Below, piece after piece: positions 42,311 to 50,539 of a stretch of 64,000 nucleotides of DNA; the first letter of the stretch is position 1; each line of letters starts with the position of its first letter. A model generated the notes under the pieces. The model was not told the origin of the DNA. It did no database searches and saw only the letters and a list, made by a program, of their open reading frames with translations. The stretch is from Streptomyces natalensis ATCC 27448. Lineage in GTDB: Bacteria > Actinomycetota > Actinomycetes > Streptomycetales > Streptomycetaceae. The stretch lies in the NCBI RefSeq assembly GCF_000935125.1, contig NZ_JRKI01000015.1, positions 1 through 64,000 on the forward strand, written 5' to 3'. A program made the translations under genes and the position numbers.

Positions 42311-43929
42311 CCCTCACCCAGCAGCTCGCGGCCGGCCCGGCGGGCGCGCACCGACCCCTGATCATCAGCCTCTTCGCGGTCTTCGTCGCCGCCACCCTCG
42401 CCATCACGGTCTGGGCGGGCCGCCAGACCCGTGGCGCGGAGGACTTCTACGCCGGCGGCCGCCGGTTCAGCGGCTTCCAGAACGGCCTGGCCATCTCCGG
42501 CGACTACATGTCCGCCGCGTCCTTCCTCGGCATCGCCGGCGCCATCGCCCTCTTCGGCTACGACGGCTTCCTCTACTCCATCGGCTTCCTCGTCGCCTGG
42601 CTCGTCGCTCTGCTCCTGGTGGCCGAACCCCTGCGCAACTCCGGCCGGTTCACCATGGGCGACGTCCTGGCCTACCGCATGCGCCGGCGTCCGGTCCGTA
42701 CGGCCGCCGGCACCTCCACCATCGTCGTGTCGATCTTCTACCTGCTCGCCCAGATGGCCGGCGCCGGCGCCCTGGTCACCCTGCTCCTGGGCATCACCAG
42801 CGAGACGGGCAAGATCCTGGTCGTCGTCCTCGTCGGCATCGTGATGATCCTCTACGTCACCATCGGCGGGATGAAGGGCACCACCTGGGTCCAGATGGTC
42901 AAGGCGGTCCTGCTGATCGCCGGCACCCTGCTGATCACCTTCCTGGTGGCCCTCAAATTCGACTTCAACCTCTCCGCACTGCTGGGCAAGGCGGCCGAGA
43001 ACAGCGGCAAGGGCGCCGCCTTCCTCCAGCCGGGCCTCAAATACGGCGCCACCGCCACCTCGAAGATCGACTTCATCTCGCTGGGCCTCGCCCTCGTCCT
43101 GGGCACCGCGGGCCTGCCGCACATCCTGATCCGCTTCTACACCGTCCCCACCGCCAAGGCCGCCCGGAAGTCGGTGAACTGGGCGATCGGCATCATCGGC
43201 GTCTTCTACCTGATGACCATCGCGCTCGGCTTCGGCGCCGCTGCCCTGATCAAGCCCGAGGCGCTCACCGCCGCCAACAAGGCGGGCAACACCGCGGCCC
43301 CGCAGCTGGCCGAGGTCATCGGCGGCGGCGCCGGCTCCACCGGGGGCGCGGTCCTGCTCGCCGTCATCTCCGCGGTCGCCTTCGCCACCATCCTCGCGGT
43401 GGTCGCCGGCCTCACCCTCGCCTCGTCCTCGTCCTTCGCCCACGACATCTACGTCAATGTGCTGCGCAAGGGCGAGGCGACGGAGAAGGAAGAGATCGCC
43501 GCGGCCCGCTGGGCGACCGTCGGCATCGGCGCCGTCGCCATCGTGCTCGGCGTCTTCGCCCGCGGCCTGAACGTCGCCGGCCTGGTGGCGCTCGCCTTCG
43601 CGGTCGCCGCCTCCGCCAACCTCCCCACCCTCCTCTACAGCCTGTTCTGGAAGCGCTTCACCACCCAGGGCGCCCTGTGGTCCATCTACGGCGGCCTCGC
43701 CTCGTCCGTCCTGCTGGTCCTCTTCTCCCCGGTCGTCTCCGGCAAGGAGACCTCGATGTTCCCCGCCGCCGGCTTCGACGTCTTCCCCCTGGAGAACCCC
43801 GGCCTGATCTCCATCCCGCTGGGCTTCCTCCTGGGCTGGCTGGGCTCCCTGCTCTCCAAGGAGGAGCCGGACGCCCGCAAGTACGCCGAGCTGGAGGTGC
43901 GCGCGCTGACCGGAACCGGTGCCCATTAG
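42307..43929 (+). CDS. actP: Cation/acetate symporter
   Basis: 540 aa from the ATG at 42307. Sodium:solute symporter family with about 13 helices: GRQTRGAEDFYAGGRRFSGF, NGLAISGDYMSAASFLGIAG, GTAGLPHILIRFYTVPTAKA, and ASSSSFAHDIYVNVLRKGE. It imports acetate and similar short acids with Na+. It forms an operon with the DUF485 gene behind a Crp-like site. Confidence 0.93.
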   Translation: MTLTQQLAAGPAGAHRPLIISLFAVFVAATLAITVWAGRQTRGAEDFYAGGRRFSGFQNGLAISGDYMSAASFLGIAGAIALFGYDGFLYSIGFLVAWLVALLLVAEPLRNSGRFTMGDVLAYRMRRRPVRTAAGTSTIVVSIFYLLAQMAGAGALVTLLLGITSETGKILVVVLVGIVMILYVTIGGMKGTTWVQMVKAVLLIAGTLLITFLVALKFDFNLSALLGKAAENSGKGAAFLQPGLKYGATATSKIDFISLGLALVLGTAGLPHILIRFYTVPTAKAARKSVNWAIGIIGVFYLMTIALGFGAAALIKPEALTAANKAGNTAAPQLAEVIGGGAGSTGGAVLLAVISAVAFATILAVVAGLTLASSSSFAHDIYVNVLRKGEATEKEEIAAARWATVGIGAVAIVLGVFARGLNVAGLVALAFAVAASANLPTLLYSLFWKRFTTQGALWSIYGGLASSVLLVLFSPVVSGKETSMFPAAGFDVFPLENPGLISIPLGFLLGWLGSLLSKEEPDARKYAELEVRALTGTGAH

Positions 43930-43964
43930 CCGGATGACCGCGAGGTGAGTCATCCCTACAGTGC

Positions 43965-44010
43965 GTGGGCGGGGCGGCATCGTAGAGAACTACGACGCCA
44001 CCCCGCCCAC
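43965..44010. terminator. Strong hairpin after actP
   Basis: GTGGGCGGGG (43965-43974) pairs with the end of the element at 44010, with a second paired segment TCGTAG/CTACGA near the tip. It lies about 35 bp after the actP stop. Confidence 0.75.
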
Positions 44011-44117
44011 CTCGTGCTTCCGCGCCCTGCTCACTGTCACACCCATCGCGTAGGCTCAAAGACGTACCGATCCACCGCCGCACGCAACTGATCAACCCCA
44101 GTCGGGGAGGGGGCCCT

Positions 44118-45107
44118 GTGCTCATCGACACTTACGGTCGCGTGGCCACCGACCTGCGCGTTTCACTCACGGACCGCTGCAATCTGCGGTGTACGTACTG
44201 CATGCCCGAAGAAGGGCTGCAATGGCTCGCCAAGCCGGATCTGCTCACCGATGACGAGATAGTCCGGCTGATCACCATCGCCGTCCGCGACCTCGGCATC
44301 GAAGAGGTCCGCTTCACCGGCGGCGAGCCCCTGCTGCGCCCCGGCCTGGTCGGCATTGTCGAGCGCGTCGCCCGGCTCACGCCCCGCCCCCAGATGTCCC
44401 TCACCACCAACGGCATCGGCCTGGAGCGCACCGCCGCCGCCCTGCGCGACGCCGGCCTCGACCGCGTCAACGTCTCCCTCGACACTCTGCGCCCCGATGT
44501 CTTCCAGGCCCTGACCCGCCGCAAGCGGCATGCGGACGTCCTGCGCGGCCTGGAGGCGGCCCGCGCCGCCCGCTTGACCCCGGTCAAGGTCAACACCGTC
44601 CTGATGCCGGGCCTCAACGACGACGAGGCCCCCGACCTCCTCGCCTGGGCCGTCGAGCACGACTACGAACTCCGCTTCATCGAGCAGATGCCGCTGGACG
44701 CCCAGCACGGCTGGAAGCGCGACGGCATGATCACCGCCGGCGACATCCTCGCCTCGCTGCGCACCCGCTTCACCCTCACCCCCGAGGGCCGGGACGAGCG
44801 CGGCTCCGCCCCCGCCGAACGCTGGATCGTCGACGGCGGCCCGCACCGCGTAGGCGTGATCGCCTCCGTCACCCGCCCGTTCTGCCGCGCCTGCGACCGT
44901 ACGCGCCTGACGGCCGACGGACAGATCCGCACCTGTCTGTTCGCCACCGAGGAGACGGATCTGCGCGCCGCCCTGCGCTCCGATGCCCCCGACGCCGAGA
45001 TCGCCCGGATATGGAAGCTGGCGATGTGGGGCAAGAAGGCGGGCTCCGGACTGGACGACCCGTCCTTCCTTCAGCCCGAGCGCCCGATGTCAGCCATCGG
45101 CGGCTGA
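44118..45107 (+). CDS. moaA: GTP 3',8-cyclase (molybdenum cofactor synthesis)
   Basis: 329 aa from a GTG at 44118 with GGGGAGGGGG upstream. Radical-SAM cysteines 21, 25 and 28 are in DRCNLRCTYCMPE. The second cluster site is RPFCRACDRTRLTADGQIRT, followed by C. The C-terminus ends in the conserved Gly-Gly. It converts GTP to 3',8-cH2GTP, the first step to molybdopterin. No other moa gene is in the window. Confidence 0.95.
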   Translation: MLIDTYGRVATDLRVSLTDRCNLRCTYCMPEEGLQWLAKPDLLTDDEIVRLITIAVRDLGIEEVRFTGGEPLLRPGLVGIVERVARLTPRPQMSLTTNGIGLERTAAALRDAGLDRVNVSLDTLRPDVFQALTRRKRHADVLRGLEAARAARLTPVKVNTVLMPGLNDDEAPDLLAWAVEHDYELRFIEQMPLDAQHGWKRDGMITAGDILASLRTRFTLTPEGRDERGSAPAERWIVDGGPHRVGVIASVTRPFCRACDRTRLTADGQIRTCLFATEETDLRAALRSDAPDAEIARIWKLAMWGKKAGSGLDDPSFLQPERPMSAIGG

Positions 45108-45344
45108 CGACCGCCGCTCCCACTCCGCCAGCGTCACCACATCCTTCAAGAACCCCCGCACGCCCAGGAACTGCGACAGATGCTCGCGGTGTTCCTCGCA
45201 CGCCAGCCAGGTCTTGCGGCGGTCCGGGGTGTGCAGCTTCGGGTTGTTCCAGGCGAGCACCCACACCGCATCGGCGCGACAGCCCTTGGCTGAGCAGACG
45301 GTGACGTTCTCGGTGCTGCTGGGGGTGGTGTTCGGGGAGTTCAC
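45090..45344 (-). CDS. Conserved small protein with Cys/His pairs
   Basis: 84 aa, tail-to-tail with and slightly overlapping the end of moaA. VCSAKGCRADAVWVLAWNNP and RKTWLACEEHREHLSQFLGV hold C-x4-C and C-x2-H pairs suited to zinc. The family is common in actinomycetes and often misnamed acetone carboxylase. Function unknown. Confidence 0.75.
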   Translation of the reverse strand: MNSPNTTPSSTENVTVCSAKGCRADAVWVLAWNNPKLHTPDRRKTWLACEEHREHLSQFLGVRGFLKDVVTLAEWERRSSAADG

Positions 45345-45553
45345 GGCCTCAACCCTACGTCCCGCCCCACCGGCGCCGGTTGGCGGCGGACATGGCGACG
45401 CCGGGCAGCCACGGGGGGAGCCGCCCGGCGTCGGTCCGTCGCTCCGACGGGGGATGCGGAGCGCGTACGCAGTATGTCACGGGGAATGGTGCGCAGTGCA
45501 CCGGATCCGCATGATTGATCTGAGCTTTTCTTGAGCTTTGCAGACGCGTGCAC

Positions 45554-45943
45554 TCAGTCCTGCTCGCGGCGAGCCCCCGGAACGTCATCCTCCGGCGACT
45601 CCGGAACGGATTCCGCCGACCCCTGTGCCGCGTCCTTGCCCTCGCTTCCGGGCCCCAGCATGGGCCGGGGCGGTACGGCGACGAACGTCCTCGGCAGCGA
45701 AGGGGCGTTCTCCCGGCCCGCGTTGGCGATGACCACCGCGACATACGGCAGCCCCATGCCCAGCACCAGCGTCGCAATGGCAAAAGGCCGCTCGATGTTC
45801 CACAGCACGACGGTGAGCACCACCGCCAGGCTCCGGACAACCATCGAGATCACATAGCGGCGCTGCCGCCCCTTGACGTCCTCGGACAGCCCTTGCCGCG
45901 CTCCCGTGATCCGGAAGGTCTGGGCTCCGCTCTGCTTCCGCAT
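45554..45943 (-). CDS. DUF3099-type membrane protein
   Basis: About 129 aa from the ATG at 45943. FRITGARQGLSEDVKGRQRR at the N-terminus and two hydrophobic helices (VVRSLAVVLTVVLWNI, ATLVLGMGLPYVAVVIANAG) are typical of DUF3099. A polar Glu/Pro/Asp tail follows. The family is actinobacterial and has no known function. Confidence 0.75.
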   Translation of the reverse strand: MRKQSGAQTFRITGARQGLSEDVKGRQRRYVISMVVRSLAVVLTVVLWNIERPFAIATLVLGMGLPYVAVVIANAGRENAPSLPRTFVAVPPRPMLGPGSEGKDAAQGSAESVPESPEDDVPGARREQD

Positions 45944-46188
45944 CACATTCCACCACCTGCTCGCCTGTGCCGGATTCTCCCCGCTTCCGGGCAGATTCCA
46001 CGGTACGCCGCGGCTGCGACGGCTTCGAGACCGGGGCATGGCCTGCACAGACAGGGTCTGCCGGGCCCATCGACGTACCCCCCCGCTCCGGCATGCGGCG
46101 TAGCAGATGCGGAGCGACACTGGCGGGGCAACGGCTCCCGGCGCGGCGGCCCGCACCGTGCCGTGGCGCGAGCCGCGGAGGAGGCGAC

Positions 46189-46467
46189 ATGAATTGGTTG
46201 TGGGCCATCATCGTCGGCCTGATTCTGGGCCTGATCGCCAAGGCCGTCATCCCCGGCAAGCAGCAGATCCCGCTCTGGCTGACGGTGATCTTCGGCATGC
46301 TCGGCAGCGTCCTGGGCAACTGGGCGGCCACCGGACTCGGCATCAACGAGACCCGGGGCATCGACTGGACCCGGCATCTGCTCCAGCTGGTCGGCGCGAT
46401 CCTCATCGTCGCCGTCGGCGACCGCCTGTGGGTCGCGGTCCGCGGCCGTAAGGGAGGGGAGACCTGA
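46189..46467 (+). CDS. GlsB/YeaQ/YmgE family (transglycosylase-associated) membrane protein
   Basis: 92 aa from an ATG with GGAGGAGGCG upstream. Three short hydrophobic helices: LWAIIVGLILGLIAKAVIPG, LTVIFGMLGSVLGNWAATGL and LLQLVGAILIVAVGDRLWVA. The glycine-rich pattern is that of the family also called transglycosylase-associated protein, linked to stress but of unknown mechanism. Confidence 0.88.
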   Translation: MNWLWAIIVGLILGLIAKAVIPGKQQIPLWLTVIFGMLGSVLGNWAATGLGINETRGIDWTRHLLQLVGAILIVAVGDRLWVAVRGRKGGET

Positions 46468-46539
46468 TCTCCCGGCGACACGGCGAGGCGGCCGGTGCGC
46501 GAGACGCTCGCGCACCGGCCGCCCGTCCGCCCGCGGGGC

Positions 46540-47943
46540 TCAGCGGCCCTCGAGCTGCGCCAGCTTGCGCCCCGCCTTGAGGTACGCGGTGCCCGGCGCA
46601 CCGGCCACCTTCTCGGCCAGCACCTCGGCCAGCGGCCGCACCGACTCGGCCTCGGCCAGGACCACGGTCTGCTGGCCGTCCTCGCCCTCGACCACCAGCC
46701 GCAGCGCGTTCTGCTTCGCCAGCCGCCGCGCCGCCGAGGCGCTCGGCGTGAACTGGAGCACCTTGGTCAGCACCGCCGCGACGGTCTCGCCGCCGTGCTC
46801 GGCGACATCGACGACCGGCAGCGACTCCACATCGGCGAAGGACTTCTTGGAGAACTGTGCGATGAACCCGGCCCGCGCCGCCATCGCCGCCTCCAGCCCG
46901 TACAGCGCCGCCACGACCTCACCCGCCAGGACCTTCTTCAGATCCATCGGGTGCAGCGACCGGTCCGCAACCCGGCCCAGCGCCAGCGCGACCTCGTCGT
47001 CCGTCCACTCCGTCCAGGCCTTCAGGTACGGCTCCATCAGCCGGTCCGGCACCGACATGATCTTGCCGAAGACATCGTCGGCGGGCGCGCTCAGCCCGAC
47101 GTAATTGCCCTTGGACTTGGACATCTTGGCGCCGGTGCCGTCCGTGCCCTCGATCAGCGGCATGGTCACCACCAGCTGCGGCGTCTGCCCGCGCAGCTCC
47201 ATCAGCTTGCGCGCCATCTGGAGATTCAGCAGCTGGTCCGAGCCGCCCAGCTCCACATCGCAGTTCAGCGCCACCGAGTCCAGACCCTGCGCGATCGGGT
47301 ACAGCAGCTCGGTCATGGTCAGACCCGAGCCGGCCGCCAGCCGGTTGCGGAAGTCCTCGCGCTGGAGCAGCTGCGAGGCCGGGACATGGGCGAGCAGCCC
47401 GAGCAGCTCGGGGAAGGTGTACGGCGCCAGCCACTCGCTGTTCTGCCGGAAGCTGACCTTCTCGAAGTCGAAGAACGGGCGCACCTGTTCGCGGTAGGTG
47501 GCCAGGTTGTTCGCGATGTCCTCGTCGGTCAGCGGCGGACGCTCGGCCGTACGGCCGGACGGGTCACCGATCTTGGCCGTGAAGTCGCCGATGATCAGCG
47601 TGACGTCATGGCCCAGCCGCTGGAACCGGCTCAGGATGATCAGCGGGACCGCATGCCCCAGGTGCACATCGGTCGCCGTCGGGTCGATGCCCAGCTTGAT
47701 GTGCAGACCCCGGCCGGCCGCCCGGCGCTCCTCGATCCGCTCGGCCAGCTTGTCCACGCCCGGCAGGACCTCGACCGTCCGGGACGCGATCAGCTCGGCC
47801 TGCTCCTTCGCGGACAGGTCCGACAGATCCAGATAGCGCCGGGCGCCCGTCTCCTTGAGCAGCTCCTGGACGGTGCCGTCCGAGGAGAGGTCGGCGGAGA
47901 GCAGTGTGCTGGCGCGGGCGACGGATTCGCCGAGGCGTGTCAT
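46540..47943 (-). CDS. tyrS: Tyrosyl-tRNA synthetase
   Basis: 467 aa from the ATG at 47943. Class I signatures: PTATDVHLGHAVPL (HIGH-type) and KMSKSKGNYVG (KMSKS). A C-terminal S4-like RNA-binding domain follows (PSASAARRLAKQNALRLVVE). A TAGACT -10-like sequence lies about 65 bp upstream on the minus strand. I saw no T-box leader. Confidence 0.95.
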   Translation of the reverse strand: MTRLGESVARASTLLSADLSSDGTVQELLKETGARRYLDLSDLSAKEQAELIASRTVEVLPGVDKLAERIEERRAAGRGLHIKLGIDPTATDVHLGHAVPLIILSRFQRLGHDVTLIIGDFTAKIGDPSGRTAERPPLTDEDIANNLATYREQVRPFFDFEKVSFRQNSEWLAPYTFPELLGLLAHVPASQLLQREDFRNRLAAGSGLTMTELLYPIAQGLDSVALNCDVELGGSDQLLNLQMARKLMELRGQTPQLVVTMPLIEGTDGTGAKMSKSKGNYVGLSAPADDVFGKIMSVPDRLMEPYLKAWTEWTDDEVALALGRVADRSLHPMDLKKVLAGEVVAALYGLEAAMAARAGFIAQFSKKSFADVESLPVVDVAEHGGETVAAVLTKVLQFTPSASAARRLAKQNALRLVVEGEDGQQTVVLAEAESVRPLAEVLAEKVAGAPGTAYLKAGRKLAQLEGR

Positions 47944-48047
47944 GGCGTCCCTGATCGATCGTGGTTCCCCATGGGAGGACCCCAAGGGGGAGGCAAGGGG
48001 CCAGTCTATTCGGTGCGGGCACCCCGGCCCCCGCCTCCCCGGCCCGC

Positions 48048-49505
48048 TCACACCCCGCGGCTGACCGAGCTCATGTGGAAGTCCGGGATCCGCAGGGCGG
48101 GCATCGCCGCCCGGGTGAAGTCATCGCTCCACTCACGCGGCAGCGTCCGCTCCGTACGGCCCGCCTCCACCGCCCGCGCCAGCAGGCCCACCGGCGACTC
48201 GTTGAACCGGAAGTTGTTGACCTCGCCGACGACCTCGCCGTTCTCGACCAGATACACCCCGTCCCTGGTCAGCCCGGTCAGCAGCAGCGTCGCCGGATCC
48301 ACCTCGCGGATGTACCACAGACACGTCAGCAGCAGCACCGGACCGTCGTGCCCGGAGGCCGCCACCATCTCCTCCAGGGAGCGCGAACCGCCGCCCTCCA
48401 GAAGGAGGTTGTCGATCCCCGGCGCCACCGGCAGCCCGGTCAGCCCGGCGCTGTGGCGGGTGGACACCAGCCGGTTGAGCACCCCCTCGCGCACCCACTC
48501 CGTCGGCGCCAGCGGCAGCCCGTTGTCGAAGACCGACGCCTCGTCCCCGGAGGAGTGCGCCAGCACGAACGGCGCGCACTGGAGCCCCTCCGCCGACGGG
48601 TCGCTGCGCAGCGTCAGCGGCAGCTCGGACAGCCGCTCGCCCAGCCGGGTGCGCGCCGCCCCGCCCTCGCCGGCGGCCGCCCGGGAGAAGACCGTACGGC
48701 CCTCCACGGCGTCCCGGGCCGAGGACGACCACAGCTGGTAGATCAGCAGATCGGCCACCGCGGTCGGCGGCAGCAGCGTCTCGTAGCGCCCGGCCGGCAG
48801 CTCGATGCGGCGCCCGGCCCACCCCAGCCGCCGCGCCAGCTCAGCGTCCATCTCGCGCGGATCGACATCGGCGAAGTCACGGGTCGCCCGCCCCGCCCAG
48901 GCCGACCGCGTACGGTCCGGCGACTTGGCGTTCAGCTCCAGCGTCCCGGTGGGCTGGTCGTGGCGCAGCCGCAGCCCGGCCGAGGTGCCCAGATAGGACG
49001 AGACCACCCCGTGGTGGGCGAACCCGTACAGCTCCCGGCCGCCGGAGCGGGCCTGCCGGAAGGATTCGCCGAGGGCCGGCGCGAAGTCCGCGAACACCTC
49101 CGAGGTGGTCTCGTCCGGCGCCTCGGTGAAGTCCGCCGACGCCTTCTGCCCGGCCACCAGCGGCTGCGCGTCCTCCGCCGGCCCCGCCGCCCGCGCGGCC
49201 GCCTCCGCGGCCCGCACCAGCTCCTCCAGCTCCGCCCCGGTGACCGCCGACCGCGACACCACCCCGGACGCGGTGCCCTGCCCGCCGTCGACCGTGGCGA
49301 CGACGGTCAGCGTCCGCCCGCGGGTGACCCCGTTGGTGGTGAGCGCATTGCCCGCCCAGCGCAGATTGGCGCTGGAGTGCTCGTCGGCGATGACCACACA
49401 GCCGTCCGCACGGGAGAGCTCCAGGGCGCGTTCGACGATCTCGTGGGGGTTGCTGCTGCGGCTCGTGCGGCCGGTGCGGTTCGTGTGGTTCGTACGGGGA
49501 CTCAT
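48048..49505 (-). CDS. tldE: TldE/PmbA, partner of the TldD metalloprotease
   Basis: 485 aa. TldE subunits lack the metal site and cap the TldD active site. Family landmarks are NPHEIVERALELSRADGCVV, YGFAHHGVVSSYLGTSAGLR, LDVPREM-type DFADVDPREMDAELARRLG and the C-terminal VENGEVVGEVNNFRFNESPV. The ATG (49505) has an AGGAGGCGGG site before it. It was originally coupled to tldD, and is now separated from full-length tldD by the 12-kb element. A short duplication at its 5' edge is described separately. Confidence 0.92.
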   Translation of the reverse strand: MSPRTNHTNRTGRTSRSSNPHEIVERALELSRADGCVVIADEHSSANLRWAGNALTTNGVTRGRTLTVVATVDGGQGTASGVVSRSAVTGAELEELVRAAEAAARAAGPAEDAQPLVAGQKASADFTEAPDETTSEVFADFAPALGESFRQARSGGRELYGFAHHGVVSSYLGTSAGLRLRHDQPTGTLELNAKSPDRTRSAWAGRATRDFADVDPREMDAELARRLGWAGRRIELPAGRYETLLPPTAVADLLIYQLWSSSARDAVEGRTVFSRAAAGEGGAARTRLGERLSELPLTLRSDPSAEGLQCAPFVLAHSSGDEASVFDNGLPLAPTEWVREGVLNRLVSTRHSAGLTGLPVAPGIDNLLLEGGGSRSLEEMVAASGHDGPVLLLTCLWYIREVDPATLLLTGLTRDGVYLVENGEVVGEVNNFRFNESPVGLLARAVEAGRTERTLPREWSDDFTRAAMPALRIPDFHMSSVSRGV

Positions 49506-49613
49506 CGACCCGCCTCCTGCGTCGTGTCAAGACTGTGCTCGCCGGGGGAGCAACCCCCGGCCCCCCGGCCGATTCCGTGGTGCGCGCTCATCGACCCGCC
49601 TCCTGCGTCGTGT
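49501..49613. repeat. 27-bp direct repeat at the tldD-tldE junction (86-bp duplication)
   Basis: CTCATCGACCCGCCTCCTGC and the next seven bases occur at 49501-49527 and again at 49587-49613. On the minus strand each copy contains a ribosome site, the end of tldD (TTQEAGR then stop) and an overlapping ATG. The inner copy therefore opens a second 29-codon ORF (MSAHHGIGRG to TTQEAGR, 49591 to 49502) before the real tldE start. Confidence 0.75.
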
Positions 49614-49875
49614 TAAGGATGTTCACGCCCTCGAACAGCGCCGACGGGCAGCCGTGCGACACCGCCGCGATCTGCCCCGGCTGCGCCTTGCCGCAGTTGA
49701 AGGCGCCGCCCAGCACATACGTCTGCGGGCCGCCCACCGCGGTCATCGAGCCCCAGAAGTCGGTGGTGCTCGCCTGATACGCGACATCGCGCAGCTGCCC
49801 GGCCAGCCGCCCGTTCCGGATCGCGTATGCCCTCTGCTCTGTGAACTGGAAGTTCACCGGGGGAGCGGAGGGCAT
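49588..49875 (-). pseudogene. tldD: Stranded original 3' end of tldD
   Basis: From attL the reading frame gives QRAYAIRNGRLAGQLRDVAY and so on to TTQEAGR: the C-terminal ~85 residues of the chromosomal TldD, cut off from the rest by the element. Element DNA adds an in-frame start (ATG at 49875, giving MPSAPPVNFQFTEQ), so a ~95-aa fragment could still be made. It keeps the conserved GGAFNCGKAQPGQIAAVSHG, but has no metal-binding motif. Confidence 0.85.
49808..49854. other. attL of the integrative element, inside tldD
   Basis: The first 31 bp (49808-49838) are identical to 61917-61947. The repeat continues to 47 bp with a single mismatch (49839 C against 61948 G). The mismatch makes the stranded fragment read Glu where full-length TldD has Gln. 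Confidence 0.9.
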
Positions 49876-49917
49876 CCCCCTATTTTGGGCGTCTGTGCAG
49901 GTCAGGCTGCTTTTCAC

Positions 49918-50338
49918 GGTCTGCGCTCAATCCCTGTTCATACCGGTTCAAACCGGACTGTGCGGGGTCTGGTGATGACTTGGTGTCGACCTGGGAGCAG
50001 AGCCTATCGAGAGGCATCTGTGCTGAATGGAGGCTTATAACGACCCTCCCGCACGTACCGTAGCGAAGTTAATGCAAACCGTTTCCGCCTGACTGGTGGG
50101 GGCTTCTCTCCTCCGTGTGACCGACCGAACTGGGGCCGATCGATCCAGGGTGGTCGTGCCTGCTTCTCGGCGGCCCCTGGATGCGACGGAGCCCCCGCCA
50201 CGGGGCAGGGGCTTTCGTGTGTTCTGCGGGCCGTCACGTGGGGCGTAGCGCTTCGACTGCCCCGACGTCCCGCGTGGGCGGGGGCCGCACAGGGCCGCCA
50301 GAGCGTGAGCTTGCTGCGGGGCCTTGGTCGGGGGCGGA
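49918..50338. other. Left-end non-coding region of the element
   Basis: About 420 bp without a supported gene. It holds a tandem 10-bp repeat (TTCATACCGG then TTCAAACCGG, 49937-49956) that could be integrase arm sites and also creates the palindrome CCGGTTCAAACCGG (49943-49956). A hairpin lies at 50190-50213. Several A+T-rich patches could act as outward promoters toward tldE. Confidence 0.5.
50190..50216 (+). terminator. Hairpin in the element's left end
   Basis: AGCCCC (50190-50195) pairs with GGGGCT (50208-50213), followed by TTTCGTGT. Orientation is best for plus-strand transcripts. Confidence 0.4.
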
Positions 50339-50539
50339 TCAGATGGCGCCGAACTCGCCGGCCTTGGCGGCTGACACGAACGAAGACCAGGCGGACGGCT
50401 CGAAGGTAAGCGCCGGGCCGTTTGGGTCCTTGCTGTCACGGACGGGGACGACGCCAGGGATATTGGATGCAACCTCGATGCACTGGCCGCCGTTGCCACT
50501 GTAGGAACTCTTGAACCAGCGGGGGGACTGCGTCTTCAC
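50339..50539 (-). CDS. DUF397 protein
   Basis: 66 aa. The whole protein is one DUF397 domain: RWFKSSYSGNGGQCIEVASN, then VPVRDSKDPNGPALTFEPSA and WSSFVSAAKAGEF. The start is a GTG overlapping the stop of the XRE gene. DUF397 proteins are nearly always paired with DUF5753-type XRE regulators in streptomycetes and are thought to modulate them; the pair has been discussed as toxin-antitoxin-like. Confidence 0.92.
   Translation of the reverse strand: MKTQSPRWFKSSYSGNGGQCIEVASNIPGVVPVRDSKDPNGPALTFEPSAWSSFVSAAKAGEFGAI

Noticed and set aside
47944..48047. T-box riboswitch before tyrS
   Set aside because: The leader is too short and lacks the conserved T-box sequence; only a promoter-like -10 box is seen.
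49808..49854. A tRNA gene as the element's attachment site
   Set aside because: No cloverleaf can be drawn from the repeat or its flanks; the repeat reads in frame as TldD residues.
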